The translations under genes and the position numbers were made by a program. Under the pieces are notes generated by a model. That model was not told the origin of the DNA, ran no database searches, and was given only the letters and a program-made list of their open reading frames with translations. A stretch of DNA of 64,000 nucleotides from Segniliparus sp051660745. GTDB taxonomy: Bacteria > Actinomycetota > Actinomycetes > Mycobacteriales > Mycobacteriaceae. Position 1 is the stretch's first letter. Each line of letters begins with the position of its first letter. Where the stretch lies: contig NZ_JBOFQF010000003.1 in NCBI RefSeq assembly GCF_051660745.1, forward strand, positions 62,001-126,000, in the 5' to 3' direction. This document shows positions 17,058 through 25,815 of this stretch, piece by piece.

Positions 17058-17645
17058 ATGCGAGTGATGGGCGTCGACCCGGGGTTGACCCGGTGCGGTC
17101 TGGCGCTGGTGGAGACCGGGGCGGGCCGCGCGGTCACGGCCCTCGACGTGGACGTGTGCCGGACCTCGCCGCAGGACCCGTTGCAGGACCGGTTGTCGCA
17201 GATCGCCGACGAGGTCGAGCACTGGCTTGACTCGCACCGCCCGGACGTGGTCGCCGTCGAGCAGGTCTTCGCCCAGCACAACGTGCGCACCGTCATGGGG
17301 GTCGCCCAGGTCTCCGGCGTGGTCGCCCTGCTCGCGGCCAAGCGCTCGATCCCGATGCGCATGCACACCCCGAGCGAGGTGAAGGCCGCCGTGACCGGCA
17401 ACGGGCGGGCGGACAAAGACCAAGTGACCGCGATGGTGACGAGGATTTTGGGCCTCAAGGCCAAGCCGACGCCCGCCGACGCGGCGGACGCGCTCGCGCT
17501 TGCGATCTGCCATTGCTGGCGGGCGCCGCTGCTCGGCCGATTGCCCGGCGTCGAGGGCGCGGGCGGGGCGGGCGAGGCGCGGCCGAACCGTCTGGCGGAG
17601 GCCGTCGCGCTCGCGAAAACACGGAAAACAGGAGGTTGGTTGTGA
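17058..17645 (+). CDS. ruvC: Holliday junction resolvase RuvC
   Basis: A 195-residue endonuclease that cuts four-way junctions in recombination repair. Catalytic acidic residues are in place: Asp7 (MGVDPGL), Glu68 (VAVEQVF), Asp141 and Asp144 (PADAADALALA). The C-terminus has a short Gly/Ala-rich extension. The ATG at 17058 comes six bases after TAGTAT (17046-17051), so the mRNA may be leaderless. A TTCGAAC half-site of a LexA box sits between them, but the second half is degraded. It overlaps ruvA by four bases (GTGA). Confidence 0.96.
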   Translation: MRVMGVDPGLTRCGLALVETGAGRAVTALDVDVCRTSPQDPLQDRLSQIADEVEHWLDSHRPDVVAVEQVFAQHNVRTVMGVAQVSGVVALLAAKRSIPMRMHTPSEVKAAVTGNGRADKDQVTAMVTRILGLKAKPTPADAADALALAICHCWRAPLLGRLPGVEGAGGAGEARPNRLAEAVALAKTRKTGGWL

Positions 17646-18241
17646 TCGCGTCAGTTCGCGGGGAAGCCGTCGAAGTCGGAGCCGACCACATCGTCGTCGA
17701 ATGCGCGGGCTTGGGCTACCACGTGGTGGTCCTGCCGTCGACCGCCGTCGGGGCGACGAAGGGGACGCAGCTGCGCCTTGTGACGTCGTTCATCGTCCGC
17801 GAGGACGCGCAGACGCTCTACGGGTTCCCCGACCGGGAGACCCGGGACCTCTTCGACGTGCTGCGCACCGTCTCCGGTGTCGGGCCGAAGCTCGCCATGG
17901 CCGTGCTCTCGGTCCTTGAGCCCGCGCAGCTGCGCCGCGCGATCGGCGAGGGGGACCTCGCCGTGCTCACCAAGGTGCCGGGGGTGGGCAAGCGGGTGGC
18001 GGAGCGGCTGGCGCTGGAGCTGAAGGAGAAAGTCGGGGCCCCTGGCGGCGCGCTGGGCGCGTCGGGGGGCCCGGAGGGGAGCGCCCTCGTGCGCCAGCAG
18101 GTGGTGGACGGCCTCGTCGGCCTCGGCTTCGCGCTCAAACCCGCCGAGTCGGCGGCGGACTCTGTCCTGGTCGAGGACCCGGACGCGAGCGCTGCCGTCG
18201 CATTGCGCGGGGCGTTGGCGATCCTGGGGAAGAATAGGTGA
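17642..18241 (+). CDS. ruvA: Holliday junction DNA helicase subunit RuvA
   Basis: A 199-residue junction-binding subunit that clamps the four-way junction and docks RuvB. The N-terminal OB domain (IASVRGEAVEVGADHIVVECAGLGY), two helix-hairpin-helix motifs (VSGVGPKLAMAVLS and VPGVGKRVAERLALELK) and the C-terminal RuvB-binding helices are all visible. The GTG start at 17642 overlaps the ruvC stop, and its own stop overlaps the ruvB start, forming a coupled ruvC-ruvA-ruvB operon. Confidence 0.96.
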   Translation: MIASVRGEAVEVGADHIVVECAGLGYHVVVLPSTAVGATKGTQLRLVTSFIVREDAQTLYGFPDRETRDLFDVLRTVSGVGPKLAMAVLSVLEPAQLRRAIGEGDLAVLTKVPGVGKRVAERLALELKEKVGAPGGALGASGGPEGSALVRQQVVDGLVGLGFALKPAESAADSVLVEDPDASAAVALRGALAILGKNR

Positions 18242-19317
18242 CTGTGACCACCGACCCAGAACGCCAGGCGGGCTCGGACCCAGCTGGTTTCGAGCGCGCG
18301 GTGCGGCCCGAGACGGCCCCCGGCGAGGCGGAGCTCGACGCGAGCCTGCGCCCGCGCTCGTTGGAGGATTTCATCGGGCAGTCGAAAGTCCGCGAACAGC
18401 TGCGCCTCTTGCTCCATGGCGCGAAATCCCGTGGCGCAGTGCCGGACCACGTGCTTTTCTCCGGCCCGCCGGGCCTCGGCAAGACCTCGCTCGCCATGAT
18501 CGTGGCGAGCGAGATGGGCGCGGCGCTGCGGCTGACCTCCGGCCCGGCGTTGGAGCGCGCGGGGGACCTCGCGGCGCTGTTGTCCAACCTCGTCGAGGGC
18601 GACGTGCTGTTCATCGACGAGATCCACCGGATGGCGCGGCCCGCCGAGGAGATGCTGTACCTCGCGATGGAGGACTTCCGGGTGGACGTCGTGGTCGGCA
18701 AGGGCCCGGGCGCGATGGCGATCCCGCTGACCCTCGCGCCGTTCACCCTGGTCGGGGCGACGACCCGCACGGGGTCGCTCACGAACCCGCTGCGCGACCG
18801 CTTCGGCTTCGTCGGGCATATGGAGTTCTACACCCCCGAGGAACTGGCGCAGGTGCTGGCGCGTTCGGCGAAGATCCTCGCCGTCGAGCTCGCCGACGAC
18901 GCGGCGATCGAGATCGCGAGCCGATCCCGGGGCACGCCCAGGATCGCGAACAGGTTGCTGCGCCGCGTGCGCGACTACGCGCAAGTCCGGGGCGACGGCG
19001 TGGTGGACCTGCGGGCCGCGCAGGCCGCGCTGCAGATTTTCGACGTGGACGAGCTCGGTTTGGACCGGCTCGACCGTGCTGTGCTCTCGGCGCTGGTCAA
19101 CGGGCATGGCGGGGGGCCGGTGGGCGTCTCGACGCTCGCGGTGGCCGTGGGGGAGGAGCCCGCCACGGTGTCGGAGGTGTGCGAGCCGTTCCTCGTGCGA
19201 GCCGGACTCGTCGCCCGCACGCCGAGGGGCAGGGTCGCCACGCAGGCGGGCTGGGCGCACCTCGGGTTGAAACCTCCGGTGGAGCAGCGCGCAGCGTTGC
19301 TTTGGGAGGAAGAGTAG
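18238..19317 (+). CDS. ruvB: Holliday junction branch migration ATPase RuvB
   Basis: A 359-residue AAA+ motor that drives branch migration with RuvA. The landmark SLRPRSLEDFIGQ is at 36-48, Walker A GPPGLGKTS at 76-84, Walker B LFIDEIHR at 124-131, sensor GATTRTGSL with the following arginine-finger region, and a winged-helix C-terminus. GTG at 18238 overlaps ruvA; a second GTG at 18244 is also possible. Length is normal (M. tuberculosis 344). Confidence 0.97.
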   Translation: MTVTTDPERQAGSDPAGFERAVRPETAPGEAELDASLRPRSLEDFIGQSKVREQLRLLLHGAKSRGAVPDHVLFSGPPGLGKTSLAMIVASEMGAALRLTSGPALERAGDLAALLSNLVEGDVLFIDEIHRMARPAEEMLYLAMEDFRVDVVVGKGPGAMAIPLTLAPFTLVGATTRTGSLTNPLRDRFGFVGHMEFYTPEELAQVLARSAKILAVELADDAAIEIASRSRGTPRIANRLLRRVRDYAQVRGDGVVDLRAAQAALQIFDVDELGLDRLDRAVLSALVNGHGGGPVGVSTLAVAVGEEPATVSEVCEPFLVRAGLVARTPRGRVATQAGWAHLGLKPPVEQRAALLWEEE

Positions 19318-19341
19318 CTTGGGGTGCTATCCTGCTCTCCC

Positions 19342-19779
19342 GTGGCTGAATTGACTGATCCTCAGGTGGCGGCGTTCCTCTCAGCGGGGGACCGCAACGG
19401 AAAACTGAGCTATTTGCGCGCAGACCGTCGGCCGGCGATCGTGCCGGTGTGGTTTGTGGTGGACAACGGCGAGATTGTGTTCTTCACGGGGCCGCAGTCG
19501 CCGAAGGCGAAGGCTTTCGGGGAAGACCCCCGCGTGGCGTTCCTCGTGGACGACGGCCGTCCTCCGTACTCGTACGTCTCGATCACCGGCGTCGTGTCGA
19601 AGAGCGTCGAGCCCGAGCGCTTCGACGAGCTCCTCGCCAAGATCGTGGCCCGGTACGTCCCGGAGGAGGAGTTCGAGAAGACTCTGCAATTCTTCAAGGG
19701 GCAGGACGAGGCGCTGTACCGGATCCGCGCGACCAAGGTGCAGGCGAAGTTCGACCTGATGAACTCCCTCCAGGCCTAA
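19342..19779 (+). CDS. PPOX-class flavin/F420-binding protein
   Basis: A 145-residue split-barrel protein of the pyridoxamine-phosphate-oxidase-like class; in mycolata many such proteins use F420. Features are AAFLSAGDRNGKLSYLRADRRPAIVPVWFVVDNGEIVFFT, then KAKAFGEDPRVAFLVDDGRPPYSYVSITG, the usual cofactor-binding strand order. The GTG at 19342 is preceded by TATCCT (19328-19333) eight bases upstream, so translation may be leaderless. It sits between ruvB and yajC. The reaction is unknown. Confidence 0.75.
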   Translation: MAELTDPQVAAFLSAGDRNGKLSYLRADRRPAIVPVWFVVDNGEIVFFTGPQSPKAKAFGEDPRVAFLVDDGRPPYSYVSITGVVSKSVEPERFDELLAKIVARYVPEEEFEKTLQFFKGQDEALYRIRATKVQAKFDLMNSLQA

Positions 19780-19823
19780 GACCAGCAAGAACCTGAGGCG
19801 AAGCCTCGAGGAAGGATAGAGCT

Positions 19824-20156
19824 GTGCAGCAGATGCTGCCGTTGATCGGGCTCGGCGCCCTGATGTTCCTGGTGCTGTGGTGGCAGGGCCGTGCCCGGAG
19901 CAAGGCGATGGCGCAGGTCCAGTCGTTCCAAGACTCCCTCGTCGAGGGCGATCGCGTGGTCACGACGTCCGGGCTGCACGGCTCTGTGCGCGAGGTGCGG
20001 GACCAGACGATCCTTCTGGAGATCGCCCCAGGCGTGGTGACGGAGTGGACGAAGCTCGCGGTGCGGGAGAAGGCAGAGGAGCCGGAGCAGGCCGAGCCCG
20101 AGCTGGACGCGGCACCGTCGGCCCCGGCAGAGGCGAGCGGTGCGGACCATGCGTAA
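19824..20156 (+). CDS. yajC: Preprotein translocase accessory subunit YajC
   Basis: A 110-residue single-pass membrane protein, accessory to SecDF-YajC. One N-terminal helix (about 3-20, MLPLIGLGALMFLVLWWQ) is followed by the YajC core DSLVEGDRVVTTSGLHGSVREVRDQTILLEIAPGVVTEW and an acidic Pro/Ala tail. The GTG start at 19824 has GAGGAAGG 9-16 bases upstream. The end overlaps the SecD-like lipoprotein gene, so the two are co-translated. Confidence 0.92.
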   Translation: MQQMLPLIGLGALMFLVLWWQGRARSKAMAQVQSFQDSLVEGDRVVTTSGLHGSVREVRDQTILLEIAPGVVTEWTKLAVREKAEEPEQAEPELDAAPSAPAEASGADHA

Positions 20157-20787
20157 GGGGCTGCTCGGCGTCGCAGGCTTGCTCGCGGCTTGCGCGTTCT
20201 CGACGCTCCCGCAGGCGGGCGCGGAGCCCGCGTCCCGGTTCGAGGTCCGTCCCGTGGCGAAGAACGGCGCGGGCCTCAGCGACGCGCAGGGGAACATGGC
20301 TTTTTCGAAGACGAGCTACGCCCGGTTCTTCGCCGCGTACCCGAGCGTGCCGTCGAAGCAGGCCAGGCAGGCCGCCGCGTTGCTCTCGGAGGAGCAGACC
20401 GCCCAGTCGGGGGCGCTCGTGGCCGGAGCCGAGGGCTTGGACTGCTCGAAGCCCGACCCGCTGGCGGGCTCGGACGACCCGAAGCTGCCGCTCGTCGCCT
20501 GCTCCTCGGACACCAGCACGAAATACGTGCTCAAACCCGCAATCATCGACGGCTCGCAAGTCTCCTGCGTGGTCGCGGGCTCCGGAGCGAACCTCGTCTT
20601 CTCGTCGCAGGCGCAAGGCGCCTGGTCGCAATACACATCAAAGAACGCGGGCACGCTCGCCGCTGTCGTCGTCGACTCGAAGGTGGTCACGGTGATCGAA
20701 GTGAACGGATCGACTCCGTTCACTCTGCGGCTGGCCGCACAGGACGCGAGCCCGCTGGTCCAAGCGCTCGGAGGATGCAGTGCCTAG
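20149..20787 (+). CDS. Putative lipoprotein resembling the periplasmic domain of SecD
   Basis: A 212-residue exported protein between yajC and secD. Residues 1-15 form a lipoprotein signal (GLLGVAGLLAAC, lipid Cys15). The rest parallels the first extracytoplasmic domain of the adjacent SecD: RFEVRPVAKN against RLYIRPVAKN, LDCSKPDPLAGSDDPKLPLV against LDCAKPDPLRGNDDPKLPLV, and YVLKPAIIDGSQ against LVLEPAIIDGQE. It has no SecD membrane helices. Bases 20432-20511 match 21472-21551 at about 68 of 80 positions by eye, pointing to fairly recent duplication. ATG 20149 overlaps the yajC end; GTG 20140 is an alternative. Inference: an anchored partner or decoy for the SecDF ectodomain. Confidence 0.8.
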   Translation: MRKGLLGVAGLLAACAFSTLPQAGAEPASRFEVRPVAKNGAGLSDAQGNMAFSKTSYARFFAAYPSVPSKQARQAAALLSEEQTAQSGALVAGAEGLDCSKPDPLAGSDDPKLPLVACSSDTSTKYVLKPAIIDGSQVSCVVAGSGANLVFSSQAQGAWSQYTSKNAGTLAAVVVDSKVVTVIEVNGSTPFTLRLAAQDASPLVQALGGCSA

Positions 20788-22456
20788 ACGATCCCAGGGC
20801 ATGCGGCCCTTGCAATATCTGACCGTGTTCGTGCTCTTCATCGCGGGGCTGTACTCGCTTGTGGTCTTCCAGGGCGACAAGAAGAAGATCCCGCACCTCG
20901 GCATCGACTTGCAGAGCGGCACCCGCGTGACGCTCACGGCGCGCACCCCGGACGGGAAGGACCCGGACCAGAACTCGCTCAAGCTCGCGAAAGACATCAT
21001 CGGGCAGCGGGTGAACGGCCTCGGCATCGCCGGGTCGGAGGTGATCGTGCAGGGCACTAACCTGGTCATCACGGTGCCGGGCGAGGAAGGCTCGCAGGCG
21101 AAGTCGCTCGGGCAGACCGCGCGGCTCTACATCCGACCGGTGGCGAAGAACGCGGTGAACGGCCAGGCCACGGTGTGGGACAAGCAGAGCTCTCCGGAGA
21201 TGTTCGCGCCGCCGCCGCCCGCCCCGGCTCCCGCGCCGCCTGCCGACGGCCAGGCCCCGGCGCCCGCGCCAGCCGACCCGAACGTCACGGACGAGCAGGC
21301 GAAGGAGATCCAGGAGGCTCGCGCGGTCCGCCAGTCGCCCAATGTGATCGTGAACTTGGGCCAGGACGAGATCCAGGGCATCAGGGCGATGGCGGTCACG
21401 GACCCGCAGGGCGCGACGAAGCTCATCGAGGAGAAGTTCGGCCCCCTCGACAAGGCGGTCAAGAGCTTGGACTGCGCGAAGCCCGACCCGCTGCGCGGCA
21501 ACGACGACCCGAAGCTGCCGCTCGTCACCTGCTCGCAGGACGGCAACGAGAAGCTCGTCCTCGAACCCGCGATCATCGACGGGCAGGAGATCGCGTCGGC
21601 AGGCTCCCAGTTCGACAACCAGCGCGGCGGATGGGTGGTGAACCTGTCGTTCAAACCGCACGGCCAGGAGATCTGGGCGAAGTACACGGAGGGCCACGTC
21701 GGCACGCAGACCGCGATCACCCTCGACTCCCAGGTGGTGAGCCACCCGGTGATCCAGGGCGTGATCAACGGCAGCACCCAGATCAGCGGGAACTTCGACT
21801 CGAAAGCGGCGAAAGAGCTCGCGAACGTGCTGCAGTACGGCTCGCTCCCGCTCTCGTTCTCCTCGTCCGAGGCGCAGACCATCTCCGCCACACTCGGCCT
21901 CGCTTCGTTGCGCGCGGGTCTGATCGCGGGCGGCGTCGGCCTGTTCCTCGTGCTCTTGTACTCGCTGTTCTACTACCGCGCGCTCGGCTTCCTGGCCCTG
22001 TTGTCGCTGGTCTTGACCGGTGTGGCCAACTACGCGATCGTGGTGCTGCTGGGCAGGTGGATCGGCTTCACCCTCGACCTCGCGGGCATCGCGGGCTTCA
22101 TCATCGGCATCGGCATGACGGCCGACTCCTTCGTGGTGTACTTCGAGCGGATCAAGGACGAGGTCCGCGAAGGCCGCTCCTTCCGCTCGGCCGTGCCGAG
22201 GGCGTGGGAGCGGGCGCGCCGGACGATCCTCTCTGGCAACGCGGTCACCTTCATCGCCGCCGCGGTCCTCTACATCCTGGCGATCGGCGAGGTGCGCGGC
22301 TTCGCCTTCACGCTCGGCCTCACCACGGTCATGGACCTCGTGGTGGTGTTCCTGGTGACCCATCCGCTGGTGCACGCCGCGTCCACCCGGGCGTGGTGGG
22401 CCAAGCCCAGCCGCACCGGCCTCGCCAGGGCGCGCACCCAGGCGGTGAGCTCGTGA
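20780..22456 (+). CDS. secD: Protein translocase subunit SecD
   Basis: A 558-residue RND-type subunit that pulls exported chains through SecYEG using the proton gradient. There is one N-terminal helix, then LGIDLQSGTRVTLTART, an extracytoplasmic domain of about 320 residues containing a Pro/Ala-rich insert (about 137-170), then five helices starting near SLRAGLIAGGVGLFLVLLYSL and including DLAGIAGFIIGIGMTADSFVVYFERIKDE. Size and layout match mycobacterial SecD. GTG 20780 has GGAGG six bases upstream; ATG 20801 is an alternative. It overlaps both neighbours. Confidence 0.96.
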   Translation: MPRRSQGMRPLQYLTVFVLFIAGLYSLVVFQGDKKKIPHLGIDLQSGTRVTLTARTPDGKDPDQNSLKLAKDIIGQRVNGLGIAGSEVIVQGTNLVITVPGEEGSQAKSLGQTARLYIRPVAKNAVNGQATVWDKQSSPEMFAPPPPAPAPAPPADGQAPAPAPADPNVTDEQAKEIQEARAVRQSPNVIVNLGQDEIQGIRAMAVTDPQGATKLIEEKFGPLDKAVKSLDCAKPDPLRGNDDPKLPLVTCSQDGNEKLVLEPAIIDGQEIASAGSQFDNQRGGWVVNLSFKPHGQEIWAKYTEGHVGTQTAITLDSQVVSHPVIQGVINGSTQISGNFDSKAAKELANVLQYGSLPLSFSSSEAQTISATLGLASLRAGLIAGGVGLFLVLLYSLFYYRALGFLALLSLVLTGVANYAIVVLLGRWIGFTLDLAGIAGFIIGIGMTADSFVVYFERIKDEVREGRSFRSAVPRAWERARRTILSGNAVTFIAAAVLYILAIGEVRGFAFTLGLTTVMDLVVVFLVTHPLVHAASTRAWWAKPSRTGLARARTQAVSS

Positions 22457-23583
22457 GCGAGAAGACTGTGGGCAAGAAGACTGTGTCCGAGGAAGAAGCG
22501 AAGAAAGAGATCGACGCGGTGGACGAGACTGAGCGCGAAGAAGCCGGGTCGGCGCACGCCGAGGCGGCGGACAAGACCTCGCTGTTCACCCGGCTGTACA
22601 CCGGCACCGGGGCGTTCGAGATCGTCGGCAGGCGCAAGCTGCTGTTCCGGGTCACGCTAGGGATCGTCCTGCTCTGCCTGGCGAGCTTCGCGATCCGAGG
22701 CTTCACGTTCGGCATCGAGTTCGTCGGCGGCACCTCGATCTCGTTCCCCGCCGAGGGCAAGCCCGACAGCGGCAAGGTCGCCAGGGTCGTCGCGGACGCG
22801 ACCGGCCACGAGCCGGTCTCGGTGCAGACGGTTGGCGCGGGCTCGTCCGCGACCGTGCAAATCCGCACCGGCGATTTGAACAACGCGCAGACCGCCAAGG
22901 TGACCGACGCGCTCTTCGGAGCCTTCCAGCCGAAGGGGCATGACGGGAAGCCGAGCAAGGCCGCCGTCAACGTCTCCTCGGTGAGCTCCAGCTGGGGCGG
23001 GCAGATCACGGTCCGAGCCCTGATCGCGCTCGGCGTCTTCCTCCTCGCGGTGGGCGCCTACATCGCGATCCGGTTCGAGCTGGACATGGCCCTCGCGGCC
23101 ATCGCCAGCCTGTTCTTCGACCTCCTCGTGACGGCGGGCGTGTACTCGATCGTCGGTTTCGAGGTGGTGCCCGCGACGGTGATCGGCCTGCTCACGATCC
23201 TCGGCTTCTCGCTCTACGACACGGTGGTGGTCTTCGACAAGGTGGCGGAGAACGTCCGGGGCGTCACCCGGACCACCCGGCGCACCTACGCCGAGCTCGC
23301 GAACCTCGCGATGAACCAGACGATGATGCGGTCCATCAACACCACGGTCATCGGCGTGCTCCCGGTGCTCGGCCTTATTGTCGTGGCAGTCCTCCTTCTC
23401 GGAGTCGGGACGCTCAAAGACCTCGCCCTTGTGCAGCTCGTCGGCCTGATCAGCGGCGCGTACTCCTCGATCTTCGTCGCCACGCCGCTTTTGGTGACGC
23501 TCAAGGAGCGCCGCCAGGAGTTCAAGCGGCACAACGCGAAGGTCGCCTCGCGCCGCCGTCAGGCTGAGGCGGATGCGGCGTAG
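22453..23583 (+). CDS. secF: Protein translocase subunit SecF
   Basis: A 376-residue partner of SecD. A charged cytoplasmic N-terminus of about 60 residues precedes the first helix, then GFTFGIEFVGGTSISF (the DFxGG-like region), a small extracytoplasmic domain and five helices. These include LGFSLYDTVVVFDKVAENVRG and MNQTMMRSINTTVIGVLPVL, both SecF signatures. GTG 22453 overlaps the secD stop by four bases; its end overlaps the following lipoprotein gene by eleven. Confidence 0.96.
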   Translation: MSEKTVGKKTVSEEEAKKEIDAVDETEREEAGSAHAEAADKTSLFTRLYTGTGAFEIVGRRKLLFRVTLGIVLLCLASFAIRGFTFGIEFVGGTSISFPAEGKPDSGKVARVVADATGHEPVSVQTVGAGSSATVQIRTGDLNNAQTAKVTDALFGAFQPKGHDGKPSKAAVNVSSVSSSWGGQITVRALIALGVFLLAVGAYIAIRFELDMALAAIASLFFDLLVTAGVYSIVGFEVVPATVIGLLTILGFSLYDTVVVFDKVAENVRGVTRTTRRTYAELANLAMNQTMMRSINTTVIGVLPVLGLIVVAVLLLGVGTLKDLALVQLVGLISGAYSSIFVATPLLVTLKERRQEFKRHNAKVASRRRQAEADAA

Positions 23584-25240
23584 CCTCCCACAGGCAGCGG
23601 CGCTCCTCGTCGCCGTGCTGTTGGGCTGCGCCACCGGTTGCGGGTTGTTCCAAGGCAAGGCCGGAGTGGTCAACTACTTCGTCGACGCCAAACTCCCGAC
23701 CTACAACGCGAACACGGCCCTCGGCCGCTCCAGCGGCGCGCTCATGGCGTTCGCGCGAGTGCTGCCAGGGTTCGGCTACCTGGCACCGACCGGCGGAGCC
23801 GTCGCCGACTCCGATGTCGGCACGGCGGAGCAGCAGACCGGCCAGGGGGAAGAGTTCACCGTCCGCTACACCTTCAACCCCAAAGCGACATGGTCCGACG
23901 GCGTCCCGATGACCTGCGACGACCTCGTGCTCGCCTGGGCCGCGCTCGCGGGACGGGCGCCGGGGGCGCAGCCCGCGAGCAAGCTGGGCTACGAGCTCGT
24001 CTCCCAGATGCAGTGCGCGAAGGGCTCGAAGACGGCGACGGCGGTGTTCGAGCGGCATTTCCCGAACTGGCCCGGCTTGTTCGGGCCAGGGACGATCCTC
24101 CCGTCGCATGTGCTGGCCAAGGCCGCGGGCGTGGACGTCGTGGACGCGGTCGCCTCCGGCGACCAGGCCAAATTGCAGGCTGTGGGGAAGTTCTGGAGCA
24201 CAGGGTGGGACTTCGCGGGCGCATCGGGCAACGCAGGCGCGGGGAAGTTCGACCCGGCCAGGTTCCCGGCGAGCGGGCCCTACCGGATCCAGTCCGTCGA
24301 ATCAGGGGCCATGGTGTTGACGCGCAACGAGCGTTGGTGGGGAGACCCCGCGCGCACTGAGCGGATCAAGGTCTGGCCGAAAGGGTTCGTCCCGCCGGTG
24401 GCGGGAGCCCAGGTGGTCGACATCGGCAAGGACTCCATCGCCGACCTGCGGCTTCCCCCGGATCTGCACGGGCAGACGGTCGCGTCGCTCGGGATCGAGC
24501 AGTTCGTGTTGTCGGTCCGAGGCGCTCTGGCCTCGAAGCGGGCGAGGGAGGCGTTCGCGCTCTGCCTGCCGAGGGCCGAGCTCGCGGCGAAGTTCGGCGC
24601 GGGCGCGCCCCCTGCGGCGGGTGCCTTGTCCGACTCTCAGGACCCTTGGCAGCTGTCCCCGGCCCAGCCCGCCCGGTACGTGCAGCCGAACCCCGCCGAC
24701 GCGTACAAGGCCCGTGACGAAGCCGCCAAGGGGCAGCAGCTCGCCCTGCGCGTGGGGTACCTCGCGCCGGACGCGCGCCGGGCCGCGCTGGTCCAAGAGG
24801 TCGCCAAGTCCTGCGAGGCGGCGGGAGTCCGGGTGACCGACGCGTCGAAGGAGTTCGACCCGCTCGCGCCGGGCAAAGGCCAGTTCGACCTGCTGCTGAC
24901 GAGCTCCGATCTCGCGACCGGGGCGGGGGGAGCGGCGGGGCCGTCGTGGGATCTGACCTCTGCGGCGCAGGTGCGATCGGGCGAGGGCGAGAATGTTTTC
25001 GGCTACGCGAGCAGCAGGGTGGACGACCTCGTCGCGCAGCTCGCGCTCGCGGAGAAAGAGGACGACAGGGTCGGCCTGCTCGCCCAGGCCCAAAACGCGT
25101 TATGGGACGATCTGCCGGTGATCCCGTTGTTCGCCCAGCCCCGCCTTGTGTCGTGGAGCGAAGGACTGAGCGGCGTGATCCCAGGGGCCACGGCGTGCGC
25201 GACCGGATGGAACATGGACAAATGGAGCGCCGATGACTGA
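23573..25240 (+). CDS. Extracytoplasmic solute-binding lipoprotein (SBP family 5, oligopeptide type)
   Basis: A 555-residue peptide-binding-type lipoprotein; the M. tuberculosis gene in this slot (Rv2585c) is the same kind. The signal peptide has two candidate lipid cysteines, Cys19 (VLLGC) and Cys23 (ATGC). The motif FTVRYTFNPKATWSDGVPMTCDDLVLAW is the family-5 signature. No permease or ATPase genes follow, so it is an orphan binding protein, possibly using a transporter encoded elsewhere or serving export. ATG 23573 lies inside the secF end, and its stop overlaps apt. Confidence 0.88.
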   Translation: MRRSLPQAAALLVAVLLGCATGCGLFQGKAGVVNYFVDAKLPTYNANTALGRSSGALMAFARVLPGFGYLAPTGGAVADSDVGTAEQQTGQGEEFTVRYTFNPKATWSDGVPMTCDDLVLAWAALAGRAPGAQPASKLGYELVSQMQCAKGSKTATAVFERHFPNWPGLFGPGTILPSHVLAKAAGVDVVDAVASGDQAKLQAVGKFWSTGWDFAGASGNAGAGKFDPARFPASGPYRIQSVESGAMVLTRNERWWGDPARTERIKVWPKGFVPPVAGAQVVDIGKDSIADLRLPPDLHGQTVASLGIEQFVLSVRGALASKRAREAFALCLPRAELAAKFGAGAPPAAGALSDSQDPWQLSPAQPARYVQPNPADAYKARDEAAKGQQLALRVGYLAPDARRAALVQEVAKSCEAAGVRVTDASKEFDPLAPGKGQFDLLLTSSDLATGAGGAAGPSWDLTSAAQVRSGEGENVFGYASSRVDDLVAQLALAEKEDDRVGLLAQAQNALWDDLPVIPLFAQPRLVSWSEGLSGVIPGATACATGWNMDKWSADD

Positions 25241-25778
25241 GTTTGCGAAGGGGCGCTTCGCGCGCGCGATCCGGAAGATCCCCGACTACCCAAGCCCGGG
25301 GATCTTGTTCTACGACCTCATTCCCGCGCTCGCGGACGGCGAGGCGCTGCACGAGGTGCTTGTGGCGCTCGACGAGTCGACGCCGAAGGCCGGGATCATC
25401 GCAGGGGTCGAGGCGCGCGGGTTCTTGTTCGCGGCGGCGCTCGCGGCGCGGCGCGGCTGCGGGGTGCTGGCGATCCGCAAGGCTGGGAAGCTTCCGCCTC
25501 CCGTGGCGGGGGAGGACTACGCCTTGGAGTACGGCGAGGCCCGGATCGAGATCCCGGTCGACGGAGTGGACCTCGCGGGCCAGGACGTCTTGCTGCTCGA
25601 CGACCTCTTGGCCACCGGCGGCACGCTCGCCGCGGCCGCTGTGCTCTTGGCGGGCCGGGGGGCCAGGGTGCTGTCCGCAGCGTCGGTCGTGGAGCTGCCC
25701 GCCCTCGGCGGCCGCGCCAAGTTGACGGCGGAAGGGCTCGACGTTGTGACCCTGCTCAGCGACGACGACCTGCGGTAG
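25233..25778 (+). CDS. apt: Adenine phosphoribosyltransferase
   Basis: A 181-residue type I phosphoribosyltransferase that salvages adenine to AMP using PRPP. Visible are IPDYPSPGILFYDL near the N-terminus, IIAGVEARGFLFAAALA and the PRPP loop VLLLDDLLATGGTLAAAA (the usual DD-x-ATGGT). It starts inside the upstream lipoprotein gene's end. The placement directly before relA is conserved in mycobacteria and links purine salvage to the (p)ppGpp enzyme. Confidence 0.94.
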   Translation: MTEFAKGRFARAIRKIPDYPSPGILFYDLIPALADGEALHEVLVALDESTPKAGIIAGVEARGFLFAAALAARRGCGVLAIRKAGKLPPPVAGEDYALEYGEARIEIPVDGVDLAGQDVLLLDDLLATGGTLAAAAVLLAGRGARVLSAASVVELPALGGRAKLTAEGLDVVTLLSDDDLR

Positions 25779-25815
25779 GGGCAGCAGTTTCGGCAGCTAG
25801 AGGTATCATGGTCGG

